From Monosiga brevicollis MX1 (Eukaryota; Opisthokonta; Choanoflagellata; Craspedida; Salpingoecidae), in assembly GCF_000002865.3 (NCBI RefSeq), contig NW_001865039.1:3412701-3476700 (forward strand): a stretch of 64,000 nt of DNA, in the 5' to 3' direction. The translations under genes and the position numbers were made by a program. This document shows, piece after piece, positions 12,399 through 25,900 of the stretch. The notes below the pieces were generated by a model. That model was not told where the DNA came from and did no database searches. It worked only from the letters and a program-made list of their open reading frames with translations. Positions within the stretch are counted from its first letter, which is position 1. Every line of letters starts with the position of its first letter.

Positions 12399-13145
12399 CA
12401 TGTTCCCCCCAATTCTAACCTGGTGGACGGACACTTGCTGCGTCGGGCTGCATCTCTCCGCCTCACAACTGGGGTGCTCAAGACTCCCTTTTTTTTATAT
12501 GACAACTGAGCCTTCCTAAGTGATTTACAACATCATTGAAAGACATCTTACTCTGGCTCTAGCTATATGACCACCTTACCAAGCAGCCTTGTCGGCCACA
12601 GAACAACGATATTGGGTGGTGCAGGCACGAATATTGAGTACATTTGTAAAGGTGTTTTTGAGGATCGATTTTGACCTGCCTCTACATCGCAAAGGCATGC
12701 CTCTGCAAACGTGGGCCTCCACTAATGACCGGGGGCTGCCACATGCGCAACAAGTGGTAGTGGCCGGGCCTCAAGAATCCTTGTCACGGCCAGTTTGGGG
12801 CGATGGGCCGAGAGAGAGAAAAAAAAGACCATGGTTTGGAGGGCAGCATCAACGAGTCCGCAAAAAGGCTGGTCCTGCAAATCTGAACAAACGAGGCTGG
12901 CTACCTCCGTGTGTCAACAGCTTCAGGCTGACACACCTCTCGGCCAAAAGCCAGACTCGAGAAGATAATCGTCACAGACAAAACTCAGGGGCGAGGAAGG
13001 CGCAGCCACGGCGGGAAAAAAAAGACGGTCGGAATCCTCTCAAAAAAAAAGAAAGAAAGAAGAAAGAACACGAGGGGAGGTGACGACATGGCGGAGCAGC
13101 CATGTCCGCAAAAGGAAAAAACTGGAAATGGGATTGACAGGGCGT
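12399..13145. other. Convergent intergenic region
   Basis: This stretch lies between the stop of the TLDc gene and the stop of eIF1, so it should hold the two 3' UTRs and polyadenylation sites. It has A-rich runs near 13015-13075. No gene or structured element is apparent. Confidence 0.6.
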
Positions 13146-14153
13146 TTAGAAACCGTGCACCTTGATCTAAAGCAGCAGAGAATCGACACCCAAAGCCGGG
13201 CAGCCAACAAGGTCCTGTGAGCTCTATCAAAGGCTGAGCGACTCCCGCAAAAGTAACAAGCCCAGCTTGTCTCATATGATCAAGAGTCACGCTGACAAAA
13301 GATCAGGCATGGGCATGTATCGTCCCCCGCCCCCATCTTCTTGCGGGACCTTTGTCGACGACACCACAACGCAGAGGGAGGAGCTCAAGGGGGCACGCAC
13401 CTGCTCCTTGCGGGCAATGCCGACACCCGAAAGGAACTCAAAGACAGATTTGCGCTGATCACCCTGCAGCTGAATCACCTCTCCATATTCGGGGTGCGTG
13501 GACACGTTGCCGTTGCAGGCAAACTCCTTCTTAAAGGCCTTGACCAGACGCTTTTGATCGTACTCGGGCGAAATGCCTTGCACGGTCGTCAGGGTCTTAC
13601 GACCGCTGCGCTGCTGGATACTGTGGGCAGAGATCACGGTCATGAGCGATTCCACAACTGCACGCCAGGTCTGTATTTGAGCGGTTGCAACAGCAGGCCC
13701 GTGCACGAGGGAGAGGCCAAAAAAAAAAAAAAAAGGATCAGGTTAGGTGAGCAACCGACCGGATGTGGATGAAGCCCTGCTGCACACCAGAGGTCTCATC
13801 CTCTATCGCGTCTGCCGCAAAGGGGTCTGCAACAAGGGGGCAAGGAGGAGGAAAGATCGAGGTCAGCCTCCAAGGCGTCGTAGGCGCAGCAGCAGAGCAC
13901 CGGCCACAGAAAGCATTCATCATCTGCTGGCCTCGTCAAACGAAGAAGCAAGTCACACAAAGAGGCAGCGCGGCCCTTCCAAAGCAACCCCGAGATCACC
14001 GAGAGTGTCTACCCGTGCTCCCTAATGATGGTCAATCGCCAAAGGTCCCCCACCATCTCCCCGTCCCATCAGCCAACGGCAAAGGCGCTGCCATTCCTAG
14101 CCCATCTCTCTCTCTCTCGCACACACACACACACAGACCACGAGGCCTCATCG

Positions 14154-14205
<52 letters not shown>

Positions 14206-14265
14206 GCAAGATGTTCTTTTGTCTTGGGGGATCGCACCATTGCTCTGCAGGTTCTGGATCGACAT
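13146..14265 (-). CDS. EIF1: Translation initiation factor eIF1 (SUI1)
   Basis: Four exons on the minus strand: 14265-14238, 13826-13760, 13620-13401 and 13166-13146, giving 111 residues, close to the usual 108-113. The N-terminus MSIQNLQSND and the conserved DPFA motif are rebuilt across intron 1. Exons 2 and 3 join IHIR to IQQRSGRKTLTTVQGI, and the tiny last exon supplies the conserved C-terminus IKVHGF. The core retains KAFKKEFACNG and HPEYGEVIQLQGDQRK, which are near-invariant in the family. eIF1 binds the 40S subunit near the P site, promotes scanning and enforces start-codon fidelity. Intron 1 carries long CA repeats. Identification is essentially certain; all junctions preserve frame. 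Confidence 0.97.
14150..14203 (+). repeat. (CA)n microsatellite in eIF1 intron 1
   Basis: About 23 CA units, preceded by a shorter CA run near 14120-14134 and a CT run near 14107-14119. All lie within the first intron of eIF1, so they read as TG/GA on the transcript. Confidence 0.9.
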
Positions 14266-14591
14266 CTCTGCGTTGAGGCTGTAGTAGGAAATGACAAGTA
14301 TTTTCGAGTGATTTTTTGGTAGTTTAACTATTCAAATTCCTACACTCTAACTTCCCGCCTCACACTCAAACCCTCACTTTATCTGACAATGATAAGCACA
14401 GACTTTCTTTCGCAAAGATCAAGGTAATCGAACGATCCAAACACATGATTCAGCCAGACAGCTAGCCAGCTAGCCAGCCAGCCAGCCAGCCAGGGCGGCC
14501 TGGCTCGGCATAAAAGAGAACAAGGCCCTCAGACCTTTGCGGCGTAACACTGATCATCCATCTGTAACGCACGACCCGTTGGCCAGCCAGG
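14266..14591. other. Short intergenic region with tetranucleotide repeat
   Basis: The eIF1 promoter side and the 3' flank of the MFS gene lie here. A (GCCA/GCTA)n tract occupies about 14452-14492. No gene is seen. Confidence 0.6.
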
Positions 14592-16343
14592 TCAAGCCCG
14601 GCTCTGACTGGTAAAGGTCTGCAAGTTGCGGCGTGCCATGTAACGCATGGGAATCGGAATCAGCACGGCCCCCGTAATGCCGACAGACACGAACATAATG
14701 GTCATGATCCACCCCAAAAGAATGTGGGATGGCACCGAAAGAGATGCCACAATCAGGACGTGACAGAAAAAGGTCAACACCGAGCCTGCCACGTTGGGCG
14801 AAGCCGGGTGGATCAGGTCACTGGCCATTTCGAACCAGAGCGGATCGGTGGCCCCACGCGACGCCCCGGCTCCCGCACACAAAATCATCAGTGCAGGCAT
14901 GGACCAAGAAGCAAACGGCTTCCAGCTGTACGGATCAAAGGCTACGGCAAACATGAAGAAGCAGGCTGCAGCGACAATGGACAAGACGCTCGTGATGCTC
15001 TTGAGCTTGTTGAACAGCAGCCGCGTGTCCGTGGCCAGCCCCGCCACCAAGCCACCAACAATTCCTGAAAATGTATTGATGGCCCCAAACACGCCCGCCT
15101 AATCACATGCCCGCATGGAGAAAACCAGAGCACCCCAGAATGAGCCCCGTATCATGCCCCGAGAGTTTAGCCGTGATTCAAAGAGCGATTGTCTGCACGC
15201 AGTCATACCTCAAAGTTGTTGAAGCGAGATGAGAGTACGCTTGGCAAGACACCAGCCCAAGCCCCATTAACGCCCATTTGCAGGCCTCCAATGATGCATA
15301 GTGTCAGCATGGGGGCATTGGTACAGGCCAGCCGAAGCTCGCCGAGTAGTTGCTTGGCGCAGTCCGAAAGCGATTGATGCCCCTCACGTGTGCGATGTTG
15401 GCGCTGTGCAAGCAGTGCGGCTCGCGATGGCGGCTCGGCGGGCTCGTTCGGATAGTAGATTGCGGTAGCCAGCAGCGGCAGAAATGCCAACAAGAGCTCC
15501 ACAGCCAGGAGCAGGGTGACATCATCCGTGTTGCTGACCAGCGCAGGCCCGATCAGAAACCCAATGCCACGGCCGAGAGCACTGCTAATGTTGGCCACGG
15601 CTGTGGCCGTGTTGCGCTCCCGATCAGGAAACCACATCAGAGAAAATTGACTGACACTGGCTACCACAAACGGCGCAGCGGCCGCATTGCACGTCTACAA
15701 CGCTCCCCGCGGCGCAATCAGGTTGAGCCACGGTCAACTTGGTCAGCCTCAAACTTCAACCAAAAGCCAGGCATGCTTCATGGCAACCACCAACCTGGGC
15801 AACATGAATCACCGCAAGAACAAGCTGGTGATGCTGGACAAACTGGTGCCGGGTCAAAATGCAGGGCAAGCATCGCAGTAGGCCTCCGGCAAAGCAGAGG
15901 CCTGCTGCCAGGAGGACGCTGCGCTGCAGCCCCTTGCGCGTGGTCAGGAGCCAGGAAGCAAAAAACACGACACATACGTACGCAATGGGGCCCTCGTTCA
16001 GGAAGAGGGTCAGGACATCATCCGTGACCTGCAGGTACTCCTTGGCGGCCTCCGGTACACTGGAGAAGGTCATCCAGAGCAAGGATTGCAGCGCTGCAAT
16101 GTAGGCAAACCAAAACAGGGCCCACCACCGCCATGGATCACGCTTGGGCTGTATCAGCGGCTCTTCCAACCCTCCCAAAGGCTCTACCAACATCAGTGGT
16201 ATGGCAAGCGCGGTCAGCGCTGCACTCGGCAGGCACGAGGGGGAGTAGTGGTCGAACGCACCGTTGATTTGCCGCCGACGCGTCGAGCTGTGTTGCTGTT
16301 GCACGCTGGCTTCCCTCAATAGGGGGGTGGCTTGCGGATCCAT
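14592..16343 (-). CDS. MFS transporter, SLC49/FLVCR-DIRC2-like
   Basis: Three exons, 16343-15795, 15694-15209 and 15098-14592, keep frame and give about 513 residues, normal for a 12-helix major facilitator. The chosen start is the Met at 16343 (MDPQATPLLREASVQ); an upstream open frame to 16616 reads through likely 5' UTR. A cytosolic N-terminus is followed by RDPWRWWALFWFAYIAALQS, the first helix, which resembles SLC49 members. Later segments SQFSLMWFPDRERNTATAVA and GRGIGFLIGPALV match the helix 4-5 region of that family, where DRER is typical. Known relatives move haem, choline or pyridoxine-type substrates across the plasma or lysosomal membrane; the substrate here cannot be told from sequence alone. 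Confidence 0.8.
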
Positions 16344-16996
16344 GTCCCCATGTGAATCTGCCGCCACCACCACCGCCTGCCGACCGACCGACCGACCGAC
16401 CACCGCCTTTCCTAATCGGCGAGCACGCGTGCCATTGCCGATTCCCTGGCTGGAGGAAGAACGTCGGAAACCGTCAACTTCCGAGCGCACAAATGATGTC
16501 CTCGGAAATTTATCGCAAAGTTGAAATACCATGTCCAAAATTGAATTTTGTGCCTGCAGTTGATTATGGTCATCAACACCTGGCTGGCTATGACAAACTG
16601 GCAGCGTTTCTATCAATCCTAAAAGATCCTTTCAAGGGTGACAAAGACACGTTCAAGACCACACTTCCAAGCCAGAAGAACATGAGAAGCATCCTGTGGC
16701 CATGTCTGCCGTTTGTCTTTCTCGATCTTGTCGCATCAAGCATGATGTTTGTAATATGATGATGATCTAATCTGTCAATTTCAAATCAGCCCGCGTTCGA
16801 CGCGCTGGCCAACATTCAGTGTCATACAAACACGCAAAACGCTTTCGTGCTGCAACTAAACATGTGACGACTCGTACATAACATGACACCCTGCACACTA
16901 TATTTTTCCCAAGAATACAATCAATCAGACAGCAAGCAAAGACAATCTTCGTACTCTTGTCGCGCGTGCTCACGGGCGTGAGGTCACGCATCGCGC
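16344..16996. other. Intergenic region between MFS and dynein-like genes
   Basis: This region contains a short (GACC)n run near 16380-16401 and otherwise unremarkable sequence. It is too short and lacks the motifs for the missing C-terminal domain of the upstream dynein-like protein. Confidence 0.55.
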
Positions 16997-19900
16997 TCAC
17001 TGCTCCAGCAGCTGCAAAAGTGAAACAAAGGTCTGGAGGGCTGCGAGCCCTGGCGGCACGGCCTTGTAATGCGGTGCGCTCACATGGATCGAATCAGGCA
17101 GGCCCAGTAAGGTTTGGCACACCGCATTGTCGGAGAATATCAACATCTTGGGCAGCGTTCCCCACCATGGCGTCACCTGTAGCACGTTACGACAAGCTTC
17201 GAGGTCGTAGCACGGGCACACGAGGATGTCGTCAGGATCGGCATCCTCCCATTCACCCTCTGCCACAGCCACGGCTTGGATGAAGCGCCAGGCCAATGGC
17301 ACGTTACGCAAGATTTCGTGCAACGTTTCAAACATTTGGGCCTCTGGGATTCCCGTTACTACCATCAGCTGCCGTTCTTGCGCCAAGAGATGCCGGCGCA
17401 CGTGGAGGTGAAGTGGGTCCGGGAGAAGGGATGCGGGCGCCATGGGCAGATCGTCGGTCAAGAGTGACCATGGATTGCGAAGCAAGTCTGTGTCCAAAGC
17501 CAGACGCAGGGCGAGTCGCAGGGAGGGCTCCAGTGCCTCGTGACACATCACCTCGTAGGGCGAAGGCAGGAGGGGCGCACGACGAGCCGATTTGACCCAG
17601 TCCAACCAATCGCTGGGGTTGTCTTGCAGACTTTCGCTCAAGCGAGAGAGCTCGTCCAGAGTGATCAGATACTCAATCGCTTCCTCCGAAACACTGGGCA
17701 CCGTCAGCAGCTCGTCCGGCAAGGCCGCGGAGTGGGTCAACTGCGTTTGAGTGGCGTTGCGCCGTGCTTCAGGCGGTGCCAGCACCGCATTAGCCGTCAT
17801 CACTAGGACCTGCAAAGAAGGGGACGATGGCAGGCGCACTGCTGCCGGGCTCACATCGTACACGGGTCGGAACGCCAGCAGCTTGAGGTAAATGGCCAGC
17901 GCCACCAAACCCATGGTGTGATAGGGAAAGCGATGCCGCAGGTGAGCCAGTGCCTCCCGGCACACCATGAGGTACAAGCGATGATCGCCCGCGCTCAGGT
18001 TGCCAAACAAACCCCACGCCGTGGTGGGCTGTGCATCATCATTGCGGATGCGTGCCAGACCTGCAAATTCCATGGCACTTTCGTGTACGCGCTCCAGAAA
18101 AGCTGTGAACAAGGGCGGCTCCAGTTGAAAGTGGCGCATGGCGCGGCAGACCATCTCGTAGCAGATGGTTGCCATGCGTGCCAGAGGTCGATATCGGTCC
18201 CGGCGCGCATAAATGAGGACTCGGTCCCAGCGCTGCTGCACCAAACTTGTGCGATAGTAGCGCGCCTCGGCGTACAGCGTGTTCACGTGCAGGTGCAGGG
18301 CATCATCCGCCACTTGCCGTTCATCCAGGTCCGAAACAAGGCGTAAAAGCTCGGCCACGCGCCGCTGTTGGGCCGCAGCCAGCTGTGCATGCTCTTTGCA
18401 GTCGGCTGCAAAAGCAATGCCGATATCAGGCTGCAAAACACTAACCAACTTTTCGAGCAACATTTCTTCCCATAAACGTCCATCACCAAGCGGCACGTAG
18501 CGCTCAACGTCCACGTTCATCAGAGCTCGGCGCCCAGCACGGGCTGCCACCGGTAGCGCGAGACGTTGGGCACGCCGAATCTGACAAGGCACGTGAAGGC
18601 GATCTTGACTGGGAATGCCCAGCCCATCCACGACCACCAAATTGGCAGGCAGGCAGCCACACACCAGCTGCAGCTTCTGAACAGATGGGATGGGAACGGT
18701 TGTCAGAGCATCCAAGGCTTCCCACCGCACACGAAGAGGCAGGGACTGCCCCGGGCTAAGGTATTTGGACACGGGCAGTTCACACAGGTGACATTGCTCT
18801 TTCATAGCCTCGAGCCACACGCGGGCCTCGTCGCTGTTGAGATCATCTGTATAACAAAGGTACCCACAAGCAATGACGGCGTCCGCCACCACGGCCTGCG
18901 CCTCCAGCTCCTTCTCTCGCAGCATGCCCATCAGCTCGTCGTGGAAAACGCGTGTGGCACGGCGGATTGCATCCAAACGAGCCAGTTTGGCTTTGACAGC
19001 CTCCAGTTGCAATTGGGCTGCGCTCATGCGCTCGCGGTTGACCTCCAGCTCAGCCAAGGTGACAGCCATCTGACCCTCCAATTCTTGAACCGTGGCCGTC
19101 AAGCGCGCTAGCTCCTCGGCCACCAGTTGCAGCTGATGTGCAGCCCGCCCCCGCTCTTGCAAGGTCGGACGGCACTTGCGGCGCGTGGCCGCATACTCAA
19201 TCACTGCTGCCACCCATCGACCGATGCATGCAGCAGCACGCGAAGCCTGCCCCAGTCGACTGAAATCAAATTCCCGTGAGCCAGCCAGTGACATCATGGC
19301 GTCGAGTGTCACATCAGGTATCTGGTCCAAGTCCATCTCTGCCATGTGCGAGAATAGCTGATCCTGGACCAGCAAGTACTTGGCCTCCTGCCAAGTGGGT
19401 GTCGCGAGCCCCTGTGGCAACGCACCGTTCTTGTAGGCAAATCGGCCACGAAACAACAGGCAAACGGGCAACATGGCCACCTCCACCGCGCGAGGTGGTT
19501 GCACGTAAGAGCGCAATTCGTCAACATCGTGCTTGTCGAGTTGGTTTATTTCTGCCGCTGCGTTGGAGATGCCAGGCCGTAAACGGCCCAAGAGAGCTTC
19601 AACCTGGTCCGACGTGTGTCGCAGCAGCTCCTGCCGACGTCCGTGCTCCGCTTCCTGCAACCGATGACGCTTGTGCACGATGCGTAGCTCGGTTTCCAGC
19701 TCGCGCTGGCGCGCAACCAGTTGCCCCACACGCTGGGCTGCCGCACGAACTAGCCCCTCTATACGCATCTGCTCACGCTCAAAGTTACCCCGCAGTGCCT
19801 TCTCACCGCCCAGCACCGCCAAACCTTCACTCAGACGTTGGAGCTCACACAGATGCGCGGCCACGGCCTCGGGAAGTAGCAAAAGCAGAGAATCAATGAA

Positions 19901-22900
19901 TATTTGCGCGCGCTGTCCACCTGTGCATCGTCGGCTCGTTGTGATCCGCGTCAAAAGCTGTTGCATCTGCTCACTCTGCAACGCCACTAGGTGTGGTTCA
20001 CGCCACAATTGTGAGCTGCGGAGTGCCAGCAAGATGCCCTCAAGGTAATCGTTGGAGCTCCACGCAGGGCAGGGCACTGGCTGCGGCGTAGTATCGGTCC
20101 AGGTAAATTCAGACCGCACAGCTGCCCGTTCATTCTCACCGCGCTCGAGCAGGAAGACGATGCGCAAGTTGGCGGGCATCAGCATGAGCTGGGTTTGTAG
20201 CGCCAGGCTGTCGTCGTGCTCTGGAAAGCGTAGGGCGGTTTCACAACCAGCGACCGCCGGGGTATATCGGGGCGCACGCACCGCCACCCGCGGCTGCGTG
20301 CGAGCTCGGTGCTGGGCACGCCAGCGAGCCCGATTACCGGCCACCGTGCTAAAGCGCACCATGCTCAGTAGATGGGAAAAAATGGGCTGTGCCCATCCGG
20401 GCACCGCACAACCGCAGCGCAACACGAGGATTGACGTGCCTCCGCCCTTGGTCGTTGTGGAGCGTCGGGCCTCGCTGGGCAGCTCAGACCATGCGCCTTC
20501 ACCCGACGCCTCCGCTCCGGCCTCGGGCTGCTCGGTTGCCCCGATCACAGGCACATTTGCAGCAGCTTGGAGCTGCCGCAGAGCAGCGGTCATCTCTCGC
20601 AAGAGGCCGGATGAATCATGAGTGGCCTCCACGTCCAGCGTCACCTTGTGTGCCCCAATCAAAGTGGCGCCAATCTCAGTGAGCGTAGCCCGGCCTGTTT
20701 GAGCAGGCCCCCACAACATGACGGGATGCGCGGGAATCTTGAGTAACATCTCCATGGCGAGGGCTAGTCGAACGACTCGCATGGGAAGCACGAGAGAGCG
20801 CATCAGCTTGTTCGCAACACTGGGCATGACTGGCACAAGCAATGCAAGGCGCTGTTGAACTCGCGCAAGTGGTTGCGGAGTGGTCATTTCATCTAGCGAG
20901 TTGTCCGAGGCAAAGGCGCAGACTACGGCATGGTCGGGTCGAAGAATCAAATCTGTCGCATCAGGCACGTGTGCCGTCAGCTGGGCGCTCAACCATTCAT
21001 GAAGTACCACAGACAGCTCCCACGAACCGTCTGGCTCGGCATCAATCAGCAAATACTGCACAAGGGTGTATGCCACGACATGACAAGCCGCGCGAATCGG
21101 ACTCCCGTGCGACACTACGGAGCGCTCGGCCACAAAGCGGAGCGCAGCGCTAACGGCGGCCAGAACGTGACTCAATACGGGCGCGCGGTTCCATGCGGTA
21201 AATTGTTCGAGTGACTCTTGAACCAGATCCAGAAAAACCACGGCCAGAGACGGCAGACGCTCGGGATTCACCTCTAGCAAAGCCAGGGCGCGTGCAAGAC
21301 CATAGTACGCTGTACGCCGGTCATCCTGTGCATCGGGTGCAGGCAGGCGGAGCAGACCGCCAGGAAGAAACCGCACTGGTGCTCCATGATCCACGCCCAC
21401 AATGACGTGGTGTAGTGCTGGGTGGAGACCAAGCGCGTGGGATAGGACGGCAGCGCCATGCTGAAGCTCGATCACACGTGGAGTCGCCACAAACTCGGAC
21501 AATCGTCGCCAACTGGTCCGCGGACTGTGAATCAATAGAACGTCTGAGCCTGTGGTCAAAGTGGGCAATACCGAGCCAGCCACGCTAAGCGCGCCACCTT
21601 GGGTTCCCGCCACAAGGGATGTTGCCGAGGTAGTCAGCGCCGTGTCATTCATTGTGCAGAGGAGACCCTGCTCTCGGGCCGTATTTTGCACAAATTCTAC
21701 GAGGTCCGCGTGCTGCTGTCCCAGTACCGTGCACGTGATACCGTGAGCAAGTAAGCGAGCGAGAAATAGATGAGACACCTGGCGTCGCGCCCCACAGCGA
21801 TCGGAATTTTCGTCCAAGTCAAGACCGGGTGATGCAGAGGTAACGACCACGTCGGGCATGGACAAGCCATCAAAAACGGTGGGTGCCTCCGTCTCGGCGT
21901 GTGCCGGTGAGTTTGCTTGCGGCGTTGCAGTGGCGCTTGCGGCCTCGCTCTCGCCTGCGCCACCCCCCTGGCTATCACGCCGGGCGTCGGTGCTATCCAC
22001 CATATCTGGCATGGAAATTGGTACAAGTTGGCCAGAGGCCTCGTCCAACCAGCTTTCCAGTAAGGCCCGGGGATCAGCAAGAGTAAAGGGGGCCAGTTGT
22101 GGCCCCACACGATGGAGGAACTCCACGGCATCCTCATGCAGAGGCAAGAGAGCATGAACCAATTGACCCAAGGCTAGACGGAAAGCATTTCTAGCAAATG
22201 CGCTGGTCGAGTCAAGTGTCGACCGCTTGTCGCCTGCTAAGCCCAGCGTCGGGGCCACGATGGCGGTAAACCCTTCGAGAAGATAGGCGGCGGTACCCGC
22301 CAGCGTAGGCAGTGGCCGCGCATCGCCGTCCTCGTCAACATGTGGGGTGGGTGCACGGCTGGCAAAGCTGCTGACGACGGCCGTCGCGCGGGCGAGGGCT
22401 TGCAGCTCGACCCGCAGTCCGTCGTGCACGGCTGGCAGCTGCTCCAAAACAAAGGTGGTCACCTCCTCACGCGTGCTCAGGGGTAAGCGTGGGAGCTGCG
22501 TCATGGACGCGGTGCGCCAAGCTTGCACGACCTCCTTGAGTTCAGTGGGGGACAGGCACGGGCGCAACGTACCCGCACCCTGGTCCAAGGTGAGCTCATC
22601 CCCTGAACCACAATTGGGGTCCAGCAGCATGCCATACACGCGAAGCTGCACTTGGTGTAGCGTCGAGGTACAGACGCGCAGCAGGTCACGTGCTTGGTGC
22701 TCATGAACGGCGTCGAGGATGAGGCCCAACGCGACCGACACTGTCTTGCACCCATGAGTCTGCAAGAAAAGTTCGGCCTCTTGCAATCGACGAAGTTTGC
22801 TTAACAGCGCAGTCCTGGCACGGGCCCAGCCCTCACCGGTCAGGTCAAGGGTCACCAGAGCCAAGCCTGTGCCATCTGCCCAATATTGAGACAAAGCCGT

Positions 22901-25900
22901 TTTCTTGTCCTGGCAAGTGACCCAGACATCGCATAGCCGACCTCGAATGCCTCCCGTCTGATTTTCATCGCAGGTATGGCCCATCCCGGAGGCAGTCAAC
23001 GCCTCCTCCAACGCATCGGCCACTGAGCGTGGCAGCTGCGACTGCAAGCAGCGTGCGACAACCGCGGCAGCCTCTTGAGGATCGAGTTCAGACAGAACAG
23101 AAGCATTACTGGCTTGGCGGGCTGCAAAGACCTGCACAGCCCCCTTGACAGCGGTGCTCACCAAGACACCTACGGTATCCGAGGCTACGCCTCGCGCCGC
23201 CAGCTCATCAATAGCCAAGTCAAGCACATGTGCCAGCTTCACACCAATTGCATTCAATGTCACGCCACGCGGGCCCTCACTGGTGGAGATCACTTGGTCA
23301 AGGAGGCCATATGCAGCAAACTGATCAAAGATCACTGTTGCTGGATCGAGGGCAAGTCCTCGATCCTCAGACATGGCGGAAAGCGCTGGCCAACATGGCG
23401 CCGCCGTCGCTAGGGACACGAGGCATACGCTGGCCAAGGCATCGTCCACGTCGCTGTCCGTATCCCGGGCGTGAGCCTCAGCGCTTGCATCGGCCGTGGC
23501 ATCCATATCCACACGGCGCTTTTTGCTCGAGCTTGCCCCTTCGCCACGGCTCTTGGGTGGTGCTGAGGTAAATATCCAGCTAGAAAGCTGCCGTTGCAAC
23601 TGCGCGGGAAGGACCGATACGGCGTTCCGAATGGCAGCTTGCTGCCGCCGCCGTGCCGTTTGCATACGAAAGTCAAGGTGGGGCACGCCTTGATCCGGTT
23701 CATATAGCAAGAGATCCTGCCACTGCCCGGCCACGTGCAGCTGATTTTGCGAAATGCTTGGTGCTATGCGAAGGGCACGACCGGACGCCCACGCCATCGC
23801 TTCAACTGAGGTGAGGGTCCCATTTATGCTGCCTTTGAGAACAGCGCGCCGAAGGAGAGTAATCCAAGCTGCTTGGCTGTGAGGCTCAAACATCATCGTG
23901 GGGGCACGGCCTTGCAGCGACCATCCGTATGGTGTGGCGAGCGGCGGGGTTCCAGCCTCCTTGCACGTGAGCAGGGCCCCGACCGTCAAGCCACCGAGGG
24001 CTGGCCCCACAGCGATGGGAGGATGCTCAATTCCCGAGCCGGGCTCCATCTCCAAAGTCGTGACGGGATACAAGAGGTGCCAAGTTAAGGTTTCGTCGGC
24101 CTCGGCCGCTTGGGCCGCCTCTTCTCTCTCCTCTTCATCCTCGTCCATGGCCACCTCGTTTCGCCGATCCTCGGAGGCCTGCTCTATGATTGCGCCCACG
24201 TAGTGCTCGTAGGCAGCAACGCGGTAGTGTAGAGCCCGTCGCTCCTCCTCCGCCGAAAGGCGTAGCCACACGGGCTTGCTCGGCTGCAGAGGATCACGAC
24301 TTTTTTTAACGTCTGAAGGTGCTGAGGTTGCGGATGCGTCTTGAGCAAGAACAAGCTGCAACACGTGGGGCAAGCTAGACTGCAAAGCAGCGTGCAGTTG
24401 TGCGAGGCAGCCCAAGCGCGCACAGCTGTGGCGCAGTAGCTCCATGGCCAACCAAACGACTTGAAAGGGCATCTGAGCCACGAGTCGTGGCAAAATTTCA
24501 GGCCAGTTGACGAAGCTCGCTGCGTATGCATCAGGAGTCGCCAACTCAACAACCACGGCCAATGGAGCACGGGCGTTGGCAAAGGCCACGAGCCGTTGCA
24601 TGCTCGTGTGCACAGGGGCATAGGGATTCAAAATGTCCTGCCAGCTTTTATCTAATCAATGCAAATGCAGAATGAGATTGCGTCGCAGATTCTGATCCTG
24701 GCTCTACTTCGCTATCACCCCAAAGTTTGTTTCCTTCAGCGGCAACTGATTCTTTGTCTCTTGTGTGATTGGTCACCCGCCACCCCGCCCCTCGCTTCTC
24801 CTGATCTGGCGTGCTACCCTGGGCGTGTGACGATTCTCATACCCGGTTGAGGTAGCGGTAGACCCAAGCTGGAGAGAAACTCAGCAAAAGCATGCTGCAA
24901 ACCGGCTTGCTCCGCCGTCCAAAGCTATAGCACGCAGCCGACAAGCGGTGCCACAGCATCAAGGTTCAGAAAACAGGTACAGGACAACATGCCCGTTTCA
25001 AGCAAGTGAATACAAACCTGATGCATCCATTCGCCAGGCGGATCGGAGCGCCGAATGAAGATGTGCTCTGCTAAGGTCAAGCATTCCCCGGTGACTGAAA
25101 CGATGGCGCTCACAGCACCGACGACTGAGCTGAGATCTTGCACGCGAGTGACATTTGGATCCGCCAACAACAGCCGAGCCAAAGCAGGGCGTTGACGCAA
25201 TGCCAGGGCCAGCGGTCCGTAGGAGGTGCAATCCATGAGATCACCGCCCAGCAATGGCAAGATGCCAGGCTCAAGGGTGGCAGATTCCAGGATGGGAAAC
25301 CCATCCCGTCGACACAAGAGAAGAAGCTCATGGGCAATACGTGCGACTTCGTCGTGCAACCGCAAGATAACGCGAGGCAAGTGCAGCGAGGCAGCGGCAT
25401 CAGGGTCGACGCTCACTATGGTCACACAGTTGCTGACGCGTTCCAACCGCTGCAACAGCTGATCGAACTGCTGGGCTAACTGATTATGCTCGAGCAAAAC
25501 GTCCGCCTCACCGGCCTCAAGGTCGACTTGGCCCTGTGCTGACCACCAAGCTCCGAGCAAAGCTGCACATAAATGCGCACGCTGCAAGCGCCGCAGAGTA
25601 TCAAGGCAAAATATAGTGGCCTCTAGACGCTGAATGACTTCGCGCAGCTCATCCACGAGAGCTTGGTCTGTTATAAGGAGCGGTTCGCGTTCACACCGTT
25701 GGGCATCTGTGAGCGTGAACAGCAGCCGCAGGCGCAGTTCTGTCAAACGAGCCTCATCCAGCAGCATAACGGGCTCTTGCCCATCCGTTGCTACACGCGC
25801 AAGGTTGCAGGTTCAGGCATAAGTTCCAGGTGCTCTCCGTTCAACAATGGGGCGAACTCGAACGCAGTTATCAGGGCACGCACCAAAACTCGAGGAAGGT

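Noticed and set aside
24897-25000. In-frame TAG in the dynein-like gene near 24929, suggesting a pseudogene or stop readthrough
   Set aside because: A GTTTGT donor at about 25018 and TATAG acceptor remove about 108 bp including the stop, and the joined frame (WMHQ then LWTAEQAGLQ) continues the linker sensibly.
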